Positions 36,464 to 47,427 of a DNA stretch of 64,000 bases are shown here, in pieces. The position numbers were made by a program, and so were the translations under genes. Below the pieces are notes generated by a model that was not told the DNA's origin, did not search any database, and saw only the letters and a program-made list of their open reading frames with translations. Source of the stretch: Sutcliffiella horikoshii (GTDB lineage: Bacteria > Bacillota > Bacilli > Bacillales > Bacillaceae_I); contig NZ_CP082918.1 in assembly GCF_019931755.1 (NCBI RefSeq), forward strand, positions 1,840,001 to 1,904,000, read 5' to 3'. Position 1 is the stretch's first letter. Each line of letters starts with the position of its first letter.

Positions 36464-37366
36464 ATGAGTGTATTTATTAATAAAGATACAAAAGTAATCG
36501 TACAAGGTATTACTGGTTCCACAGCGTTGTTCCATACAAAGCAAATGCTTGAGTATGGCACACAAATCGTTGGTGGTGTTACACCAGGTAAAGGCGGCAC
36601 TGAAGTTGAAGGTGTACCTGTATTCAATACAGTAGAAGAAGCTGTCAAGGCTACTGGTGCAAATGCATCTGTCATCTATGTACCGGCTCCATTTGCTGCA
36701 GATGCAATCATGGAAGCGGTAGATGCAGAGCTTGACTTGGCTATTTGTATTACAGAGCATATTCCTGTACTTGATATGGTAAAAGTGAAGCGTTATATGG
36801 AAGGGAAAAAGACTCGTCTTGTTGGTCCTAACTGCCCTGGCGTTATCACTCCTGGTGAGTGCAAGATCGGAATCATGCCTGGCTATATCCACACAAAAGG
36901 CCATGTTGGAGTTGTTTCCCGTTCTGGTACATTAACGTACGAAGCGGTTCACCAATTATCTCAAGAAGGCATCGGTCAATCTACAGCAGTAGGTATCGGT
37001 GGAGACCCGGTTAACGGAACTGATTTCATTGATGTATTAAAAGCATTCAATGAAGATGAAGATACGTATGCAGTTATCATGATCGGTGAAATCGGCGGAA
37101 CAGCTGAAGAAGAAGCTGCTCTTTGGGTAAAAGAGAACATGACTAAACCTGTTGTCGGCTTCATCGGCGGCCGTACTGCACCTCCTGGTAAGCGTATGGG
37201 TCACGCAGGAGCAATCATCTCCGGCGGTAAAGGTACTGCAGATGAGAAGATCCGTGTGATGAATGAGTGTGGCATTGAAGTTGCTGATACTCCATCTGTT
37301 ATGGGTGAAACGCTTATCAAAGTTATTAAAGAGCAAGGCATTTACGATAAATGTAAAACTCACTAA
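36464..37366 (+). CDS. sucD: Succinyl-CoA synthetase, alpha subunit
   Basis: The CoA-binding, phosphohistidine-carrying partner of SucC. The N-terminal Rossmann fold has [16 protein letters not shown] and later [19 protein letters not shown]. The active-site histidine is in [14 protein letters not shown]. It is 300 residues. It forms an operon with sucC and ends at a terminator. Confidence 0.96.
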   Translation: MSVFINKDTKVIVQGITGSTALFHTKQMLEYGTQIVGGVTPGKGGTEVEGVPVFNTVEEAVKATGANASVIYVPAPFAADAIMEAVDAELDLAICITEHIPVLDMVKVKRYMEGKKTRLVGPNCPGVITPGECKIGIMPGYIHTKGHVGVVSRSGTLTYEAVHQLSQEGIGQSTAVGIGGDPVNGTDFIDVLKAFNEDEDTYAVIMIGEIGGTAEEEAALWVKENMTKPVVGFIGGRTAPPGKRMGHAGAIISGGKGTADEKIRVMNECGIEVADTPSVMGETLIKVIKEQGIYDKCKTH

Positions 37367-37382
37367 TATTAATATCGGAAAA

Positions 37383-37412
37383 GGGATAGTCGAGTCAGGC
37401 TATCCCCGTTTC
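37383..37412 (+). terminator. Terminator after sucCD
   Basis: GGGATAG (37383-37389) and CTATCCC (37400-37406) form a 7-bp stem; the following bases are C, G and T-rich (CGTTTCCGTTT), so the T run is interrupted. Confidence 0.55.
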
Positions 37413-37442
37413 CGTTTCTAATGAAAGAGGTGTATTGCGTAT

Positions 37443-38339
37443 ATGCAAATGGAAAAAAGAAGATTGATAACACTGCATCATTGTCCAGGTCTCACCTTAA
37501 AGACACTCCAAAACCTACTAATGAAAGATCCCACGCTTGAACGTCTATACACCATGAACCCTTCTGATATTGCTTCCTATTTCACCACTACTCAAAAGCA
37601 AGCACAGTCCATTTATCACCATATCCGCCACAATAATGTCTCCCAGCTTCTCTCTATTTATAAAGAGCAAAGCATAGAACCATTAACCATTTGGGATAAA
37701 GGTTATCCTGCCTTACTAAAAGAAATATACGACCCCCCAGTTGTCCTATATGCAAAAGGGAATCGGGAACTGTTCAATACCAGGATGCTTGGAATAGTCG
37801 GTGCCAGATTGATGTCTTCTTATGGTAATCACGCTTTAAATAAGTTGATTCCTCCGCTACTAAAAGAAGAATTTACAATTGTTAGCGGATTGGCAAAAGG
37901 GGTGGACATTTCTGCTCATCAATTAGCAATGGAAAGGGGAGGAAACACTATCGCTGTTTTAGGAAGTGGTTTATTTCATATCTATCCAAAAGAACACCAA
38001 TCTTTTGCCGAGGAAATTGCCTCTCACCATCTTCTCCTCTCAGAATATCCTCCTTACACACCCCCAACAAGATGGAGTTTCCCACAGAGAAATCGTATTA
38101 TCAGCGGTTTAAGTGAAGGAGTAATCATTATTGAAGCGAAAGAGAAAAGCGGGTCCCTCATTACTGCAGATCAAGCGATGGATCAAGGAAGAGAGGTGTT
38201 TGCTGTTCCAGGTTCCATACTTTCTGAAACCTCTAAAGGAACAAATGCGCTTATCCAACAGGGAGCAAAACTTGTGAGCAGTCATCATGATATATTAGAA
38301 GAATTGAGTAGCCGTGAAATGGTAAAAATAAAAAAATAG
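37443..38339 (+). CDS. dprA: DNA processing protein DprA (Smf)
   Basis: Binds incoming single-stranded DNA in transformation and loads RecA. An N-terminal helical extension (about 1-70) precedes the Rossmann-like core: LGIVGARLMSSYG, IVSGLAKGVDISAHQLA, TIAVLGSGLFHIYP and the late SGSLITADQAMDQGREVFAVPG. It is 298 residues, normal for Bacillus. The ATG at 37443 follows GAAAGAGG at a long distance. It implies that the strain may carry competence functions elsewhere, but the gene is also found in non-transformable relatives. Confidence 0.93.
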   Translation: MQMEKRRLITLHHCPGLTLKTLQNLLMKDPTLERLYTMNPSDIASYFTTTQKQAQSIYHHIRHNNVSQLLSIYKEQSIEPLTIWDKGYPALLKEIYDPPVVLYAKGNRELFNTRMLGIVGARLMSSYGNHALNKLIPPLLKEEFTIVSGLAKGVDISAHQLAMERGGNTIAVLGSGLFHIYPKEHQSFAEEIASHHLLLSEYPPYTPPTRWSFPQRNRIISGLSEGVIIIEAKEKSGSLITADQAMDQGREVFAVPGSILSETSKGTNALIQQGAKLVSSHHDILEELSSREMVKIKK

Positions 38340-38434
38340 TAAAAGAGATTACAATTAAGTGACAAAAAATTAACTATTTTTGAGAGAATTTTCGTTTTTC
38401 ACTTTACAAATCAATATATGTCTATATTATTATA

Positions 38435-38470
38435 GGGTACAATGATATTAAAAATTGTACCCTTTTCCCT
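38435..38470 (+). terminator. Terminator between dprA and topA
   Basis: A perfect 9-bp stem, GGGTACAAT (38435-38443) and ATTGTACCC (38454-38462), followed by TTTTCCCTTT. It lies almost 100 bases after dprA. Confidence 0.7.
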
Positions 38471-38616
38471 TTATAAGATAGACTATTCTAATGAGAAAAG
38501 TTTGCAGAGGCAAGTATATAAAGAAGATTCTGTGTCTACATATAATACATAAGGATAACCGGGATGTTTAATGAAGGTAAAACTAGGAAATTACATAAAT
38601 TATTGAAAAGCCCTGT

Positions 38617-38646
38617 TTGACAAACGGTTACATAATATTTGATAAT
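38617..38646 (+). promoter_or_regulatory. Putative SigA promoter of topA
   Basis: A perfect TTGACA (38617-38622) and GATAAT (38641-38646) with an 18-base spacer. Confidence 0.55.
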
Positions 38647-38763
38647 GGTGAAGATTTATAATAATAGACAAAACAAAAATGAAAATAGAAGCTAAAAACT
38701 TTGAGAAAACTCATCATCTTAATGTTTTTTCTGAGAATTTACCCTCTTGAGGAGGATTATTGA

Positions 38764-40842
38764 ATGGCAGATTATTTAGTGATTGTGGAATCACCAGCAA
38801 AAGCGAAGACAATTGAACGATATTTAGGAAAAAAATATAAAGTGAAAGCCTCCATGGGGCATGTTAGAGACTTACCTAAAAGTCAAATGGGTGTTAATGT
38901 CGACCATGAATTTGAGCCTAAATATATTACTATCAGAGGGAAAGGTCCCGTCCTGAAGGAATTAAAAACAGCTGCTAAAAAAGCGAAGAAAATTTTTCTC
39001 GCGGCTGACCCGGATCGCGAAGGGGAAGCGATCGCATGGCATCTTGCTCACAGTCTCGATATTGATATCACATCTGATTGTCGGGTTGTTTTTAATGAAA
39101 TAACAAAAGATGCAATTAAGGAATCATTCAAACATCCAAGACCTATCAACCTTGATGTAGTGGACGCTCAACAGGCAAGAAGGATCTTAGATCGACTTGT
39201 GGGCTACAATATTAGCCCTTTATTATGGAAGAAAGTGAAAAAGGGATTAAGTGCAGGTCGCGTTCAATCTGTTGCTGTACGGTTAGTCATTGAACGAGAG
39301 CAAGAGATAAATGCTTTTGAACCGGAAGAGTACTGGTCCATAAAAAGCAGCTTCCTGACAAGTAAATCAAAAGAATTTGAAGCAAGCTTCTATGGCGTAG
39401 ACGGAAAGAAGACAGAGCTTAAATCTGAAGCGGATGTCAATGAGGTTCTTGGAAGACTTGAGGGCAACTCTTTTGAAATTAAGAGTGTAACCAAAAAGGA
39501 ACGTAAACGTAATCCAGCCCTTCCTTTCATCACATCTTCCTTGCAACAGGAAGCTGCGCGTAAACTTAACTTCCGTGCAAAGAAAACGATGATGATGGCA
39601 CAGCAGCTCTATGAGGGCATTGAGCTTGGAAAAGAAGGTACGGTCGGTCTTATCACCTATATGCGTACGGATTCAACCCGTATTTCAGAAACCGCAAAAA
39701 AAGAAGCGGTGGAATATATTGAAAAGACATATGGCAAACAATTTGTTTCTACTGAAGAAAGAAAAGAAACAAAAAAGAGCAATGCACAGGATGCCCATGA
39801 AGCGATTCGTCCAACTTCTACCATGAAGGACCCTCAGTCGATTAAAGAGTATTTATCACGAGATCAATTCCGTTTGTATAAATTGATTTGGGAGCGTTTT
39901 GTTGCAAGTCAAATGGCACCTGCCATTTTGGATACGGTCAGTGTGGACTTAACGCAAAATGATGTTCAATTCCGTGCGACAGGATCCACAGTCAAGTTCG
40001 CAGGCTTCATGAAAGTATATGTGGAAGGTAATGACGATCAACAGGAAGAAAAAGAGAACCTGTTGCCTCCTTTAGAGAAAGGTGATACCGTCTTCTCCAA
40101 AGATATCGATCAAAAGCAACATTTCACACAACCTCCACCAAGGTACACAGAGGCAAGACTGGTACGTACCCTTGAAGAGTTGGGAATAGGTAGACCGTCA
40201 ACATATGCACCTACATTGGATACTATCCAGAAAAGGGGGTATGTAGCGCTTGATAATAAACGTTTTGTTCCTACTGAGCTTGGACAGATTGTCATCCAAT
40301 TGATACTGGAATTCTTCCCGGAGATCATTAATGTCGAGTTTACTGCGGATCTTGAAACGAACTTGGATAATGTGGAAGATGGAAAAGTAAATTGGGTCAA
40401 TATCATTGACGGTTTTTATCATGAATTTGCCAAGCGTTTAGAAAAAGCGGAAGCGGAAATGCAAGAAATTGAAATTAAAGATGAGCCCGCAGGTGAGGAT
40501 TGTGAACTTTGTGGTCACGAAATGGTCTTTAAGATGGGAAGATACGGAAAGTTCATGGCGTGCTCCAATTTCCCTGACTGCCGCAATACAAAACCTATCG
40601 TAAAAGATATCGGGGTCCCATGTCCTAAATGTGAAAAAGGGAATATTGTGGAAAGAAAAAGTAAAAAGAAACGAATTTTCTATGGCTGTGACCAATACCC
40701 TACCTGTGAATTCCTATCATGGGATAAGCCTATTGCCAGAAAATGTCCAAAGTGTGAATCTTTACTGGTCGAGAAAAAGCTTAAAAAAGGTGTACAGGTT
40801 CAGTGCGTAGAGTGCGATTATAAAGAAGAACCACAAGGATAA
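38764..40842 (+). CDS. topA: DNA topoisomerase I
   Basis: Relaxes negative supercoils as a type IA enzyme. The N-terminal TOPRIM domain has [18 protein letters not shown] and [16 protein letters not shown] (the acidic triad). The catalytic tyrosine is Tyr299 in [11 protein letters not shown]. The C-terminal end, from about residue 580, carries three four-cysteine zinc motifs: CELCG...CSNFPDC, CPKCEKG...CDQYPTC and CPKCES...CVEC. It is 692 residues. The ATG at 38764 has GAGGAGG upstream. Confidence 0.96.
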   Translation: MADYLVIVESPAKAKTIERYLGKKYKVKASMGHVRDLPKSQMGVNVDHEFEPKYITIRGKGPVLKELKTAAKKAKKIFLAADPDREGEAIAWHLAHSLDIDITSDCRVVFNEITKDAIKESFKHPRPINLDVVDAQQARRILDRLVGYNISPLLWKKVKKGLSAGRVQSVAVRLVIEREQEINAFEPEEYWSIKSSFLTSKSKEFEASFYGVDGKKTELKSEADVNEVLGRLEGNSFEIKSVTKKERKRNPALPFITSSLQQEAARKLNFRAKKTMMMAQQLYEGIELGKEGTVGLITYMRTDSTRISETAKKEAVEYIEKTYGKQFVSTEERKETKKSNAQDAHEAIRPTSTMKDPQSIKEYLSRDQFRLYKLIWERFVASQMAPAILDTVSVDLTQNDVQFRATGSTVKFAGFMKVYVEGNDDQQEEKENLLPPLEKGDTVFSKDIDQKQHFTQPPPRYTEARLVRTLEELGIGRPSTYAPTLDTIQKRGYVALDNKRFVPTELGQIVIQLILEFFPEIINVEFTADLETNLDNVEDGKVNWVNIIDGFYHEFAKRLEKAEAEMQEIEIKDEPAGEDCELCGHEMVFKMGRYGKFMACSNFPDCRNTKPIVKDIGVPCPKCEKGNIVERKSKKKRIFYGCDQYPTCEFLSWDKPIARKCPKCESLLVEKKLKKGVQVQCVECDYKEEPQG

Positions 40843-40856
40843 GCTTAAAGTAAAGA

Positions 40857-40893
40857 GGGGACTGACACTTGAGTGGTTGGGTCAGCCCTTTTT
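40857..40893 (+). terminator. Terminator after topA
   Basis: CTGAC (40862-40866) with GTCAG (40881-40885), extended past a bulged A by GGG and CCC, followed by five T. Confidence 0.65.
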
Positions 40894-40954
40894 CCTTTGT
40901 AAAAAAAATAGTGAATGCAGCAATAATTTTACAACGTTTTTGGAGGTATCAGTT

Positions 40955-42259
40955 ATGATAAACACGGTAGTTAATGTAATTGGAGCGGGCCTTGCCGGCA
41001 GTGAAGCAGCATGGCAGCTTGCAAATAGAGGGATTCAAGTGCATCTATATGAAATGCGCCCAGTCAAACAAACTCCTGCCCATCATACAGATAAATTCGC
41101 AGAGCTTGTTTGCTCCAATTCCTTACGCGCGAACAACTTGACAAATGCAGTTGGAGTGCTAAAAGAAGAGATGAGAATGCTTGACTCCGTCATTATCCGT
41201 TCAGCAGATGACTGTGCGGTTCCTGCGGGTGGTGCTCTTGCAGTGGACAGACATGAATTTGCGGCTAAAGTTACGGAAAGAGTAAAAGAACATCCTAATG
41301 TGACCGTATTTAATGAAGAAATGGAACAGATCCCGGAAGGACCGACTATCATTTCAACTGGACCGCTAACGTCCAAAGCCCTTTCAGACCAGCTTCGCTC
41401 CTTAACAGGCGAAGAGTATCTATACTTCTACGATGCTGCAGCTCCAATCATTGAAAAAGACAGCATCAACATGGATATTGTTTATCTAAAATCGCGTTAT
41501 GATAAAGGGGAAGCCGCCTACTTGAATTGCCCGATGACTGAAGAGCAGTTCAACCGTTTCTATGATGCTTTGGTGGAAGCGGAAACCGTTCCATTAAAGG
41601 AATTTGAAAAGGAGATTTTCTTTGAAGGGTGTATGCCGATCGAAGTCATGGCAAACCGCGGTAAGAAAACGATGCTTTTTGGACCTTTAAAGCCGGTTGG
41701 CTTAGAGGATCCTAAAACAGACAAACGCCCTTATGCAGTCGTGCAACTTCGTCAGGATGATGCGGCAGGCACTTTGTATAATATTGTTGGTTTTCAGACA
41801 CATTTAAAATGGGGCCCGCAAAAAGAAGTGATCCGACTAATTCCTGGTTTGGAAAATGCAGAGATCGTACGATATGGTGTCATGCACCGCAATACCTTTA
41901 TCAATTCTCCTAACCTGTTGAAACCAACCTATCAATTCAAAGAAAGAGATGATCTTTTCTTTGCCGGTCAAATGACAGGGGTGGAAGGTTATGTGGAATC
42001 TGCAGCGTCAGGGCTAATAGCCGGGATGAATGCAGCACGCCTCGTTCTTGGAGAGGAACCGTTGGTGTTCCCTAAAGAAACCGCGATTGGAAGTATGGCA
42101 CATTATATTACTTCTACAAACGCGAAAAACTTCCAACCGATGAATGCAAACTTTGGGCTATTCCCAGAGCTTCCGAAAAAGATTAAAAATAAACAAGAGC
42201 GTAATGAAGCGCATGCTAGGAGAGCGCTGGAAACAATTCAGAATTTTGTAAAAAATTAA
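40955..42259 (+). CDS. trmFO: tRNA uracil-54 C5-methyltransferase TrmFO (folate/FAD dependent)
   Basis: Makes ribothymidine at position 54 of tRNA, using methylenetetrahydrofolate and FAD. It opens with the FAD-binding [16 protein letters not shown] and has the motifs [12 protein letters not shown] and [12 protein letters not shown], whose cysteines are catalytic in the family. It is 434 residues from the ATG at 40955, which has TTGGAGG upstream. An in-frame upstream extension to 40877 would run through the topA terminator and is not used. Confidence 0.95.
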   Translation: MINTVVNVIGAGLAGSEAAWQLANRGIQVHLYEMRPVKQTPAHHTDKFAELVCSNSLRANNLTNAVGVLKEEMRMLDSVIIRSADDCAVPAGGALAVDRHEFAAKVTERVKEHPNVTVFNEEMEQIPEGPTIISTGPLTSKALSDQLRSLTGEEYLYFYDAAAPIIEKDSINMDIVYLKSRYDKGEAAYLNCPMTEEQFNRFYDALVEAETVPLKEFEKEIFFEGCMPIEVMANRGKKTMLFGPLKPVGLEDPKTDKRPYAVVQLRQDDAAGTLYNIVGFQTHLKWGPQKEVIRLIPGLENAEIVRYGVMHRNTFINSPNLLKPTYQFKERDDLFFAGQMTGVEGYVESAASGLIAGMNAARLVLGEEPLVFPKETAIGSMAHYITSTNAKNFQPMNANFGLFPELPKKIKNKQERNEAHARRALETIQNFVKN

Positions 42260-42271
42260 TCAAATTAATTG

Positions 42272-42310
42272 CAAGGGCTACTAAATTGTGATAATATTTA
42301 GTAGCCCTTG
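42272..42310 (+). other. Perfect 15-bp hairpin before xerC
   Basis: CAAGGGCTACTAAAT (42272-42286) and ATTTAGTAGCCCTTG (42296-42310) are fully complementary with a 9-base loop. The TGAGGTG ribosome binding site of xerC begins at the next base. There is no T run, so it does not look like a normal terminator. Confidence 0.85.
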
Positions 42311-42323
42311 TGAGGTGATAAAT

Positions 42324-43232
42324 ATGCAAAATGTTAACGTTCCATTAATTTCTTTTCTAGAATATTTACAAATTGAAAAAAATTACTCAAAATATACTAT
42401 TGTATTTTATCAGAAGGATATTGAAGATTTTTTTGATTTTATGAAAGAGGAAGCCATTTCAAGCATTAATGAAGTCACTCATACAGAAGCACGTATGTAT
42501 TTAACCAGGCTGCATCAAAAGAAATACGCACGAAAATCGGTTGCAAGAAAAACATCAAGCTTACGCAGCTTCTATAAGTTTCTACTGCGGGAGGAAAAAG
42601 TGGAGCAAAACCCTTTTACCAGTGTTTCCTTGCCAAAACAGGAAAAGCGACTTCCACAGTTCCTCTACAGTGAAGAGCTTGATAAGTTGTTTGCTGTATC
42701 AGATCTGGAAACACCATTAGGTCAGAGGAATCAAGCCATTTTGGAATTGCTCTATGCAACTGGCATCCGAATTAGTGAATGTTGTCACATTCAAATACAA
42801 GATATTGACTTTCAAGTCGGTACCATCCTTGTCACTGGAAAAGGGAATAAACAGCGTTATATCCCGTTTGGAAGTTTTGCACAAGATGCAATAAAGACCT
42901 ATTTGGAAGACGGCCGCAAGTCACTGCTTGAAAAGCAAAAAACACCTAATTCCACCAAGCATCTTTTTCTTAATTTCCGTGGAGGTGCTCTAACCCCACG
43001 CGGTGTAAGGCTAATACTTAATGACATGGTACAACAGGCATGTTCAACCTTACATATTAGTCCACATATGCTCAGGCATACTTTTGCCACGCATATGTTA
43101 AATGAAGGAGCAGACCTTCGTGTTGTGCAAGAATTGCTCGGACATGCCAGTTTATCATCCACCCAAATCTATACACATGTGACAAAAGAACATTTACAAA
43201 AGACGTATAATCAATTTCATCCTCGTGCATGA
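42324..43232 (+). CDS. xerC: Site-specific tyrosine recombinase XerC (CodV)
   Basis: Acts with XerD at dif to resolve chromosome dimers. The N-terminal SAM-like DNA-binding domain covers about 1-95. The catalytic domain shows [10 protein letters not shown] (first Arg), [12 protein letters not shown] (His-x-x-Arg) and [15 protein letters not shown] (His and the nucleophilic Tyr). It is 302 residues from the ATG at 42324. It heads the xerC-hslV-hslU-codY order known in B. subtilis as the codV operon. Confidence 0.95.
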   Translation: MQNVNVPLISFLEYLQIEKNYSKYTIVFYQKDIEDFFDFMKEEAISSINEVTHTEARMYLTRLHQKKYARKSVARKTSSLRSFYKFLLREEKVEQNPFTSVSLPKQEKRLPQFLYSEELDKLFAVSDLETPLGQRNQAILELLYATGIRISECCHIQIQDIDFQVGTILVTGKGNKQRYIPFGSFAQDAIKTYLEDGRKSLLEKQKTPNSTKHLFLNFRGGALTPRGVRLILNDMVQQACSTLHISPHMLRHTFATHMLNEGADLRVVQELLGHASLSSTQIYTHVTKEHLQKTYNQFHPRA

Positions 43233-43254
43233 GGAACGAATGGAGGATCTTTTC

Positions 43255-43797
43255 ATGTCATCATTTCATGCTACCACGATATTTGCAGTCCAACATAAAG
43301 GACAATGCGCAATGTCTGGTGACGGTCAGGTTACCTTTGGAAACGCAGTTGTCATGAAGCATACAGCACGAAAAGTGCGCAAGCTTTTTAACGGAAGGAT
43401 CCTTGCAGGTTTTGCCGGATCTGTGGCAGATGCATTTACCTTGTTCGAGATGTTTGAGGCAAAGCTTGAGGAATATAACGGCAATATCCAACGCTCAGCA
43501 GTTGAGCTTGCCAAAGAATGGCGTAGCGATAAAGTGTTGAGAAAGTTGGAAGCCATGTTGATTGTAATGGATGAGTCGAGCATGTTGTTAGTTTCCGGAA
43601 CGGGTGAAGTCATTGAACCTGATGACGGAATACTTGCGATTGGTTCAGGCGGGAACTATGCACTTTCTGCAGGCCGTGCTTTAAAACGATATGCCGGTGA
43701 GCATATGACAGCACGTGAGATAGCAAAGGCCTCCTTGGAAACTGCAGGAGAAATTTGCGTGTACACTAATGACAATATCATTGTAGAAGAACTATAG
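43255..43797 (+). CDS. hslV: ATP-dependent protease peptidase subunit HslV (ClpQ)
   Basis: The peptidase ring that works with HslU. The mature protein would begin Ser-Ser-Phe-His after Met removal. The B. subtilis enzyme likewise uses an N-terminal Ser in place of the usual Thr. Signature parts are [21 protein letters not shown] and [17 protein letters not shown] chose the ATG at 43255, with TGGAGG upstream, since an N-terminal extension would block activity. It is 180 residues. Confidence 0.95.
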   Translation: MSSFHATTIFAVQHKGQCAMSGDGQVTFGNAVVMKHTARKVRKLFNGRILAGFAGSVADAFTLFEMFEAKLEEYNGNIQRSAVELAKEWRSDKVLRKLEAMLIVMDESSMLLVSGTGEVIEPDDGILAIGSGGNYALSAGRALKRYAGEHMTAREIAKASLETAGEICVYTNDNIIVEEL

Positions 43798-43814
43798 AAA
43801 AGGCGGTTGTGGAC

Positions 43815-45215
43815 ATGAGTACAAAATTGACCCCTAGGCAAATAGTAGATATGCTCGATCAATATATTGTAGGTCAAACAAATGCGAAAAAGGCTGTTGC
43901 GGTTGCACTGAGAAACAGATATAGAAGAAGTCTCCTCAAAGGCAGTCTTCGTGATGAAGTAGTCCCTAAAAACATCCTGATGATCGGTCCGACTGGTGTC
44001 GGAAAAACTGAAATAGCCCGCAGAATTGCCAAACTTGTAGGTGCACCATTTATCAAAGTAGAAGCAACGAAGTTTACAGAAGTTGGCTATGTAGGCCGTG
44101 ATGTTGAATCGATGGTACGTGATTTGGTGGAAACATCCGTCCGTCTTGTAAAAGAAGAAAAGATGGCGAGTGTGAAAGAAAAAGCCTTGGAAAATGCAAA
44201 CAAACGCTTGGTGGAACTTCTTGTTCCCGGCAAGCAAAAAAACGCGTCCTATAAAAATCCGCTTGAAATGTTTTTTGGAGGAAATGCTAACTCCAATGAC
44301 ACGGATGAGCAGGAAAAGCAAGAAGAAGTATCTATCAAAGAACAAAGAAGAAGAATGGCCCATCAACTTGCCTTGGGAGAACTCGAAGACCGTTATGTAA
44401 CGGTGGAAGTGGAAGAACAGCAAGGGTCCATGTTTGACATGTTGCAAGGCTCGGGTATGGAACAAATGGGCATGAACATGCAAGATGCCCTAAGCAATCT
44501 TATGCCAAAGAAAAAAAAGAAAAGAAAGCTGACTGTCCGTGAGGCAAGACCAGTACTTGCACATGAAGAAGCGCAAAAACTGATTGATATGGATGAAGTG
44601 ACACAAGAAGCTGTAAATCGGGCAGAACAAAATGGAATCATCTTCATAGATGAAATCGATAAAATCGCTAAAAAGAACAGCGGTTCTTCTGCAGATGTAT
44701 CCCGTGAAGGAGTTCAGCGTGATATACTCCCTATCGTGGAAGGATCAACGGTCGTAACAAAATACGGCCAAGTAAAGACAGATCACGTTCTATTCATTTC
44801 GGCAGGTGCCTTCCATATCGCCAAGCCGTCTGATCTCATACCGGAATTGCAAGGTCGTTTTCCGATTCGTGTGGAATTGACCAAACTTTCAATAGATGAC
44901 TTTGTAAGAATTTTAGTGGAACCAGATAATGCATTACTTAAACAATATACGGCATTATTGGAAACGGAAGGTATAAAAGTCGAATTTTCTGACGATGCTA
45001 TTCGTAAACTAGCTGAAGTAGCGTTTCAGGTGAACCAGGATACCGATAATATCGGTGCTCGACGTCTTCACACTATTCTAGAAAAGCTGTTGGAGGACCT
45101 GTCATTTGAAGCACCTGATATCAATTTAGAGAAAATCGTCATCACACCAAAATATGTGGACGAAAAACTAGGTAATATCGTAAAAAATAAAGATTTAAGC
45201 CAATTTATCTTATAG
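43815..45215 (+). CDS. hslU: HslU (ClpY) AAA+ unfoldase
   Basis: Unfolds substrates and feeds them to HslV. It begins [20 protein letters not shown], has Walker [13 protein letters not shown], Walker [11 protein letters not shown] and the GYVGRD pore loop. An insertion (I domain) covers about 110-240 with a methionine-rich stretch. It is 466 residues. The ATG at 43815 has AAAGGCGG upstream; an in-frame GTG two codons earlier is possible. codY follows 26 bases on. Confidence 0.95.
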   Translation: MSTKLTPRQIVDMLDQYIVGQTNAKKAVAVALRNRYRRSLLKGSLRDEVVPKNILMIGPTGVGKTEIARRIAKLVGAPFIKVEATKFTEVGYVGRDVESMVRDLVETSVRLVKEEKMASVKEKALENANKRLVELLVPGKQKNASYKNPLEMFFGGNANSNDTDEQEKQEEVSIKEQRRRMAHQLALGELEDRYVTVEVEEQQGSMFDMLQGSGMEQMGMNMQDALSNLMPKKKKKRKLTVREARPVLAHEEAQKLIDMDEVTQEAVNRAEQNGIIFIDEIDKIAKKNSGSSADVSREGVQRDILPIVEGSTVVTKYGQVKTDHVLFISAGAFHIAKPSDLIPELQGRFPIRVELTKLSIDDFVRILVEPDNALLKQYTALLETEGIKVEFSDDAIRKLAEVAFQVNQDTDNIGARRLHTILEKLLEDLSFEAPDINLEKIVITPKYVDEKLGNIVKNKDLSQFIL

Positions 45216-45241
45216 AAGTAGATTTTTAGGAGGAAATAAAA

Positions 45242-46021
45242 ATGCCATTATTACAAAAAACAAGAACAATCAATGCCATGCTGCAAAGAGCAGCAGGAAA
45301 ACCAGTTAACTTTAAGGAAATGTCGGAAACACTTTGCAATGTTATTGAAGCAAATGTTTTCGTATTATCCCGCCGTGGAAAGCTGTTAGGCTATTCCATC
45401 AACCAACAGATTGAAAACGAGCGTATGATCAAAATGCTTGAAGATCGTCAATTCCCTGAAGAATATACAAAGAACCTGTTCAATATCTCTGAAACATCCT
45501 CTAACCTGGATGTGGATAGTGAATATACAGCTTTCCCTGTTGAGAACAAGGAATTGTTCAAATCAGGTTTAACGACAATCGTTCCTATTATCGGTGGGGG
45601 AGAGCGTCTTGGAACACTGATTCTTGCTCGTCTTCAAGAGCCATTCTCTGATGATGATTTAATCTTGGCTGAGTACGGTGCGACAGTTGTAGGTATGGAG
45701 ATTCTTCGTGAAAAAGCAGAAGAAATTGAAGAAGAAGCAAGAAGCAAGGCTGTTGTTCAAATGGCAATCAGCTCCCTTTCTTACAGTGAGCTTGAAGCGA
45801 TCGAGCATATCTTCGAAGAGCTTGATGGAAAAGAAGGTCTTCTTGTTGCAAGTAAAATTGCCGACAGAGTGGGAATCACTCGTTCTGTAATTGTTAACGC
45901 ACTAAGAAAATTAGAAAGTGCCGGTGTTATCGAATCCCGTTCCCTGGGTATGAAAGGTACTTACATTAAAGTGCTTAACGACAAGTTCCTAATGGAGCTT
46001 TCTAAACTAAAATCACATTAA
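45242..46021 (+). CDS. codY: GTP- and branched-chain-amino-acid-sensing repressor CodY
   Basis: Represses stationary-phase, nitrogen and motility genes while GTP and branched-chain amino acids are high. The N-terminal GAF domain (about 1-155) binds isoleucine/valine. The C-terminal winged helix-turn-helix contains [21 protein letters not shown], with the known HTH motif. It is 259 residues, identical in length to B. subtilis CodY. AGGAGG precedes the ATG. A strong terminator separates it from the flagellar operon, a known CodY target. Confidence 0.97.
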   Translation: MPLLQKTRTINAMLQRAAGKPVNFKEMSETLCNVIEANVFVLSRRGKLLGYSINQQIENERMIKMLEDRQFPEEYTKNLFNISETSSNLDVDSEYTAFPVENKELFKSGLTTIVPIIGGGERLGTLILARLQEPFSDDDLILAEYGATVVGMEILREKAEEIEEEARSKAVVQMAISSLSYSELEAIEHIFEELDGKEGLLVASKIADRVGITRSVIVNALRKLESAGVIESRSLGMKGTYIKVLNDKFLMELSKLKSH

Positions 46022-46037
46022 TGATAAATATAAAAAT

Positions 46038-46085
46038 GGGTCTGACTCTTATCTGCAAAACGCAGAAGAGTCAGACCCTTTTTAT
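46038..46085 (+). terminator. Terminator after codY
   Basis: A perfect 13-bp stem, GGGTCTGACTCTT (46038-46050) and AAGAGTCAGACCC (46066-46078), with a second inner stem CTGC/GCAG and a T run. Confidence 0.9.
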
Positions 46086-46177
46086 TTATGTTGTTAGAGA
46101 CTTTCTTATCCTAAAATAGTAATAGGTCTTTGTGCCCAAACAAGAAAATGAGTCAAATTGACGATTTTTTTTAACAA

Positions 46178-46247
46178 TTGACACATAGACATATCGGTTA
46201 CCTTAATTTACAATAAAAGCATACATATTTCGACAAAAATATATAAT
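46178..46247 (+). promoter_or_regulatory. Candidate promoter boxes of the fla/che operon
   Basis: A perfect TTGACA (46178-46183) has only TTAATT at 19 bases, and the perfect TATAAT (46242-46247) has no good -35. The operon promoter lies here, but I cannot fix it. No convincing SigD promoter was seen. Confidence 0.3.
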
Positions 46248-46279
46248 TCGTAACAAAAGATATATTTATGGGGGTACTA

Positions 46280-46669
46280 ATGAAGATTTTTTCGACATCA
46301 ATCCAAGCATTGGAAAAAGGTATACAGTATTCAGGTGCAAAACATAAAGCAATTTCGCATAATATCGCAAACGTTGATACACCAAACTTTAAACGAAAAG
46401 AAATAAAGCCAACATTTGGTGAGACTTACCAAAGGGCACTTGAAGCCAATAAAACAGATAACAGACATAGAGAATTTTCCGGAAGCTCGAATAAAGCTTT
46501 TAAAATGGATAACACATCTTATTCCTACTCACATAATGGCAATAATGTCGACATAGATAAAGAAATGTCAGATTTGGCTGAAAATCAAATATATTATTAC
46601 ACATTGATTGATCAAATGAGCGGGAAGTTCCAATCCCTTCAAAACGTCATTAAAGGAGGGAGAGCATAA
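46280..46669 (+). CDS. flgB: Flagellar basal-body rod protein FlgB
   Basis: Proximal rod subunit. The N-terminal rod signature is SHNIANVDTPNFKRKE, and the C-terminal helix (LAENQIYYYTLIDQMSGKF) is typical. It is 129 residues from the ATG at 46280, with GGGGG upstream. First gene of the fla/che operon; its stop overlaps the flgC start by one base. Confidence 0.95.
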   Translation: MKIFSTSIQALEKGIQYSGAKHKAISHNIANVDTPNFKRKEIKPTFGETYQRALEANKTDNRHREFSGSSNKAFKMDNTSYSYSHNGNNVDIDKEMSDLAENQIYYYTLIDQMSGKFQSLQNVIKGGRA

Positions 46670-47115
46670 TGTCCATGTTTAAAAGCATGAACATCTCGAG
46701 CTCAGCCCTTACCGCACAGAGGCTCAGAATGGATGTTATATCATCAAATATGGCAAACGTCGACTCAACCCGCGGGGAATACCGTAACGGGCAGTGGGAA
46801 CCGTACAGAAGGAAGCTGGTAGAAACCGCTCCAAAGGAAAACAGTTTCCAATCCTATTTACAAAAAGCCTCTGGAAATGGTTTTGGAAGTGGAGTGAAGG
46901 TAACAAGGATCAAAGAAGATGATGCTCCTTTCCGGTTAATGTTCGACCCAGAGCACCCGGACGCAAATGAAGATGGATATGTTCAGCTGCCGAATGTCGA
47001 TCCTTTAAAAGAAATGGTCGACCTTATGAGTGCATCTAGGTCGTATGAAGCGAATGTGACAGTATTTAATGCTTCAAAAGGTATTATGATGAAAACGCTA
47101 GAGCTTGGTAAATAA
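46669..47115 (+). CDS. flgC: Flagellar basal-body rod protein FlgC
   Basis: Second proximal rod protein. It begins MFKSMNISSSALTAQRLRMD and has ISSNMANVDST, the rod-family motif. The C-terminal region ends in VDLMSASRSYEANVTVFNA, as in FlgC. It is 148 residues. Start overlaps the flgB stop (TAATG), so translation is coupled. fliE follows after 15 bases. Confidence 0.95.
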   Translation: MSMFKSMNISSSALTAQRLRMDVISSNMANVDSTRGEYRNGQWEPYRRKLVETAPKENSFQSYLQKASGNGFGSGVKVTRIKEDDAPFRLMFDPEHPDANEDGYVQLPNVDPLKEMVDLMSASRSYEANVTVFNASKGIMMKTLELGK

Positions 47116-47130
47116 GTGGAGGTCATATAG

Positions 47131-47427
47131 ATGATTACTAAAATAGCTAATTCTAATCAGATGTTTCAGAATCTAAATAGTGTTCAGAAAACAAGTGGGG
47201 ATGTGCATCAACAATTTTCCACCTATTTAAAAGATGCTCTGAACGAAGTGAACAATGCACAAGTTGCATCAAATCAAATTACTACTAAGTTAGTCAATAA
47301 TGAGGGAGTAGAGCTTCATGACGTACTGATTGCTCAGCAAAAAGCAAGTGTAGCCATGTCGCTTACGATGGAAGTGAGAAACAAAGGCGTCGAAGCATAT
47401 CAGGAAATTATGAGAATGCAAGTCTAG
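47131..47427 (+). CDS. fliE: Flagellar hook-basal body protein FliE
   Basis: Joins the MS ring to the rod. It is a small 98-residue helical protein with the C-terminal motif HDVLIAQQKASVAMSLTMEV and VEAYQEIMRMQV. GGAGG precedes the ATG. A 150-base non-coding stretch separates it from fliF, the longest gap inside this operon. Confidence 0.94.
   Translation: MITKIANSNQMFQNLNSVQKTSGDVHQQFSTYLKDALNEVNNAQVASNQITTKLVNNEGVELHDVLIAQQKASVAMSLTMEVRNKGVEAYQEIMRMQV

Larger units (their letters stand above)
38340..38763. other. dprA-topA intergenic region
   Basis: About 420 A+T-rich bases without a gene. It holds a hairpin terminator (38435-38470), a promoter candidate for topA (38617-38646) and the GGAGG ribosome binding site of topA. 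I see no other conserved structure in the rest. Confidence 0.6.
46022..46279. other. codY-flgB intergenic region
   Basis: About 260 bases. It starts with the codY terminator; the rest is A+T-rich with scattered promoter-like boxes (TTGACA at 46178-46183, TATAAT at 46242-46247) and ends in the GGGGG ribosome binding site of flgB. It must carry the promoter of the fla/che operon. Confidence 0.6.

Noticed and set aside
40877..40954. An N-terminal extension of TrmFO
   Set aside because: It runs through the topA terminator, and the strong ribosome binding site belongs to the ATG at 40955, where the FAD motif begins at the usual distance.
43656..44483. A 275-codon open frame on the minus strand opposite hslV and hslU
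   Set aside because: It lies wholly against two strongly conserved genes, has no recognised domain and no supporting ribosome binding site. It is a by-product of codon use on the other strand.
46191..46230. A SigD-like CCGATAT on the minus strand upstream of flgB
   Set aside because: It points away from flgB and has no TAAA box at 14-16 bases.
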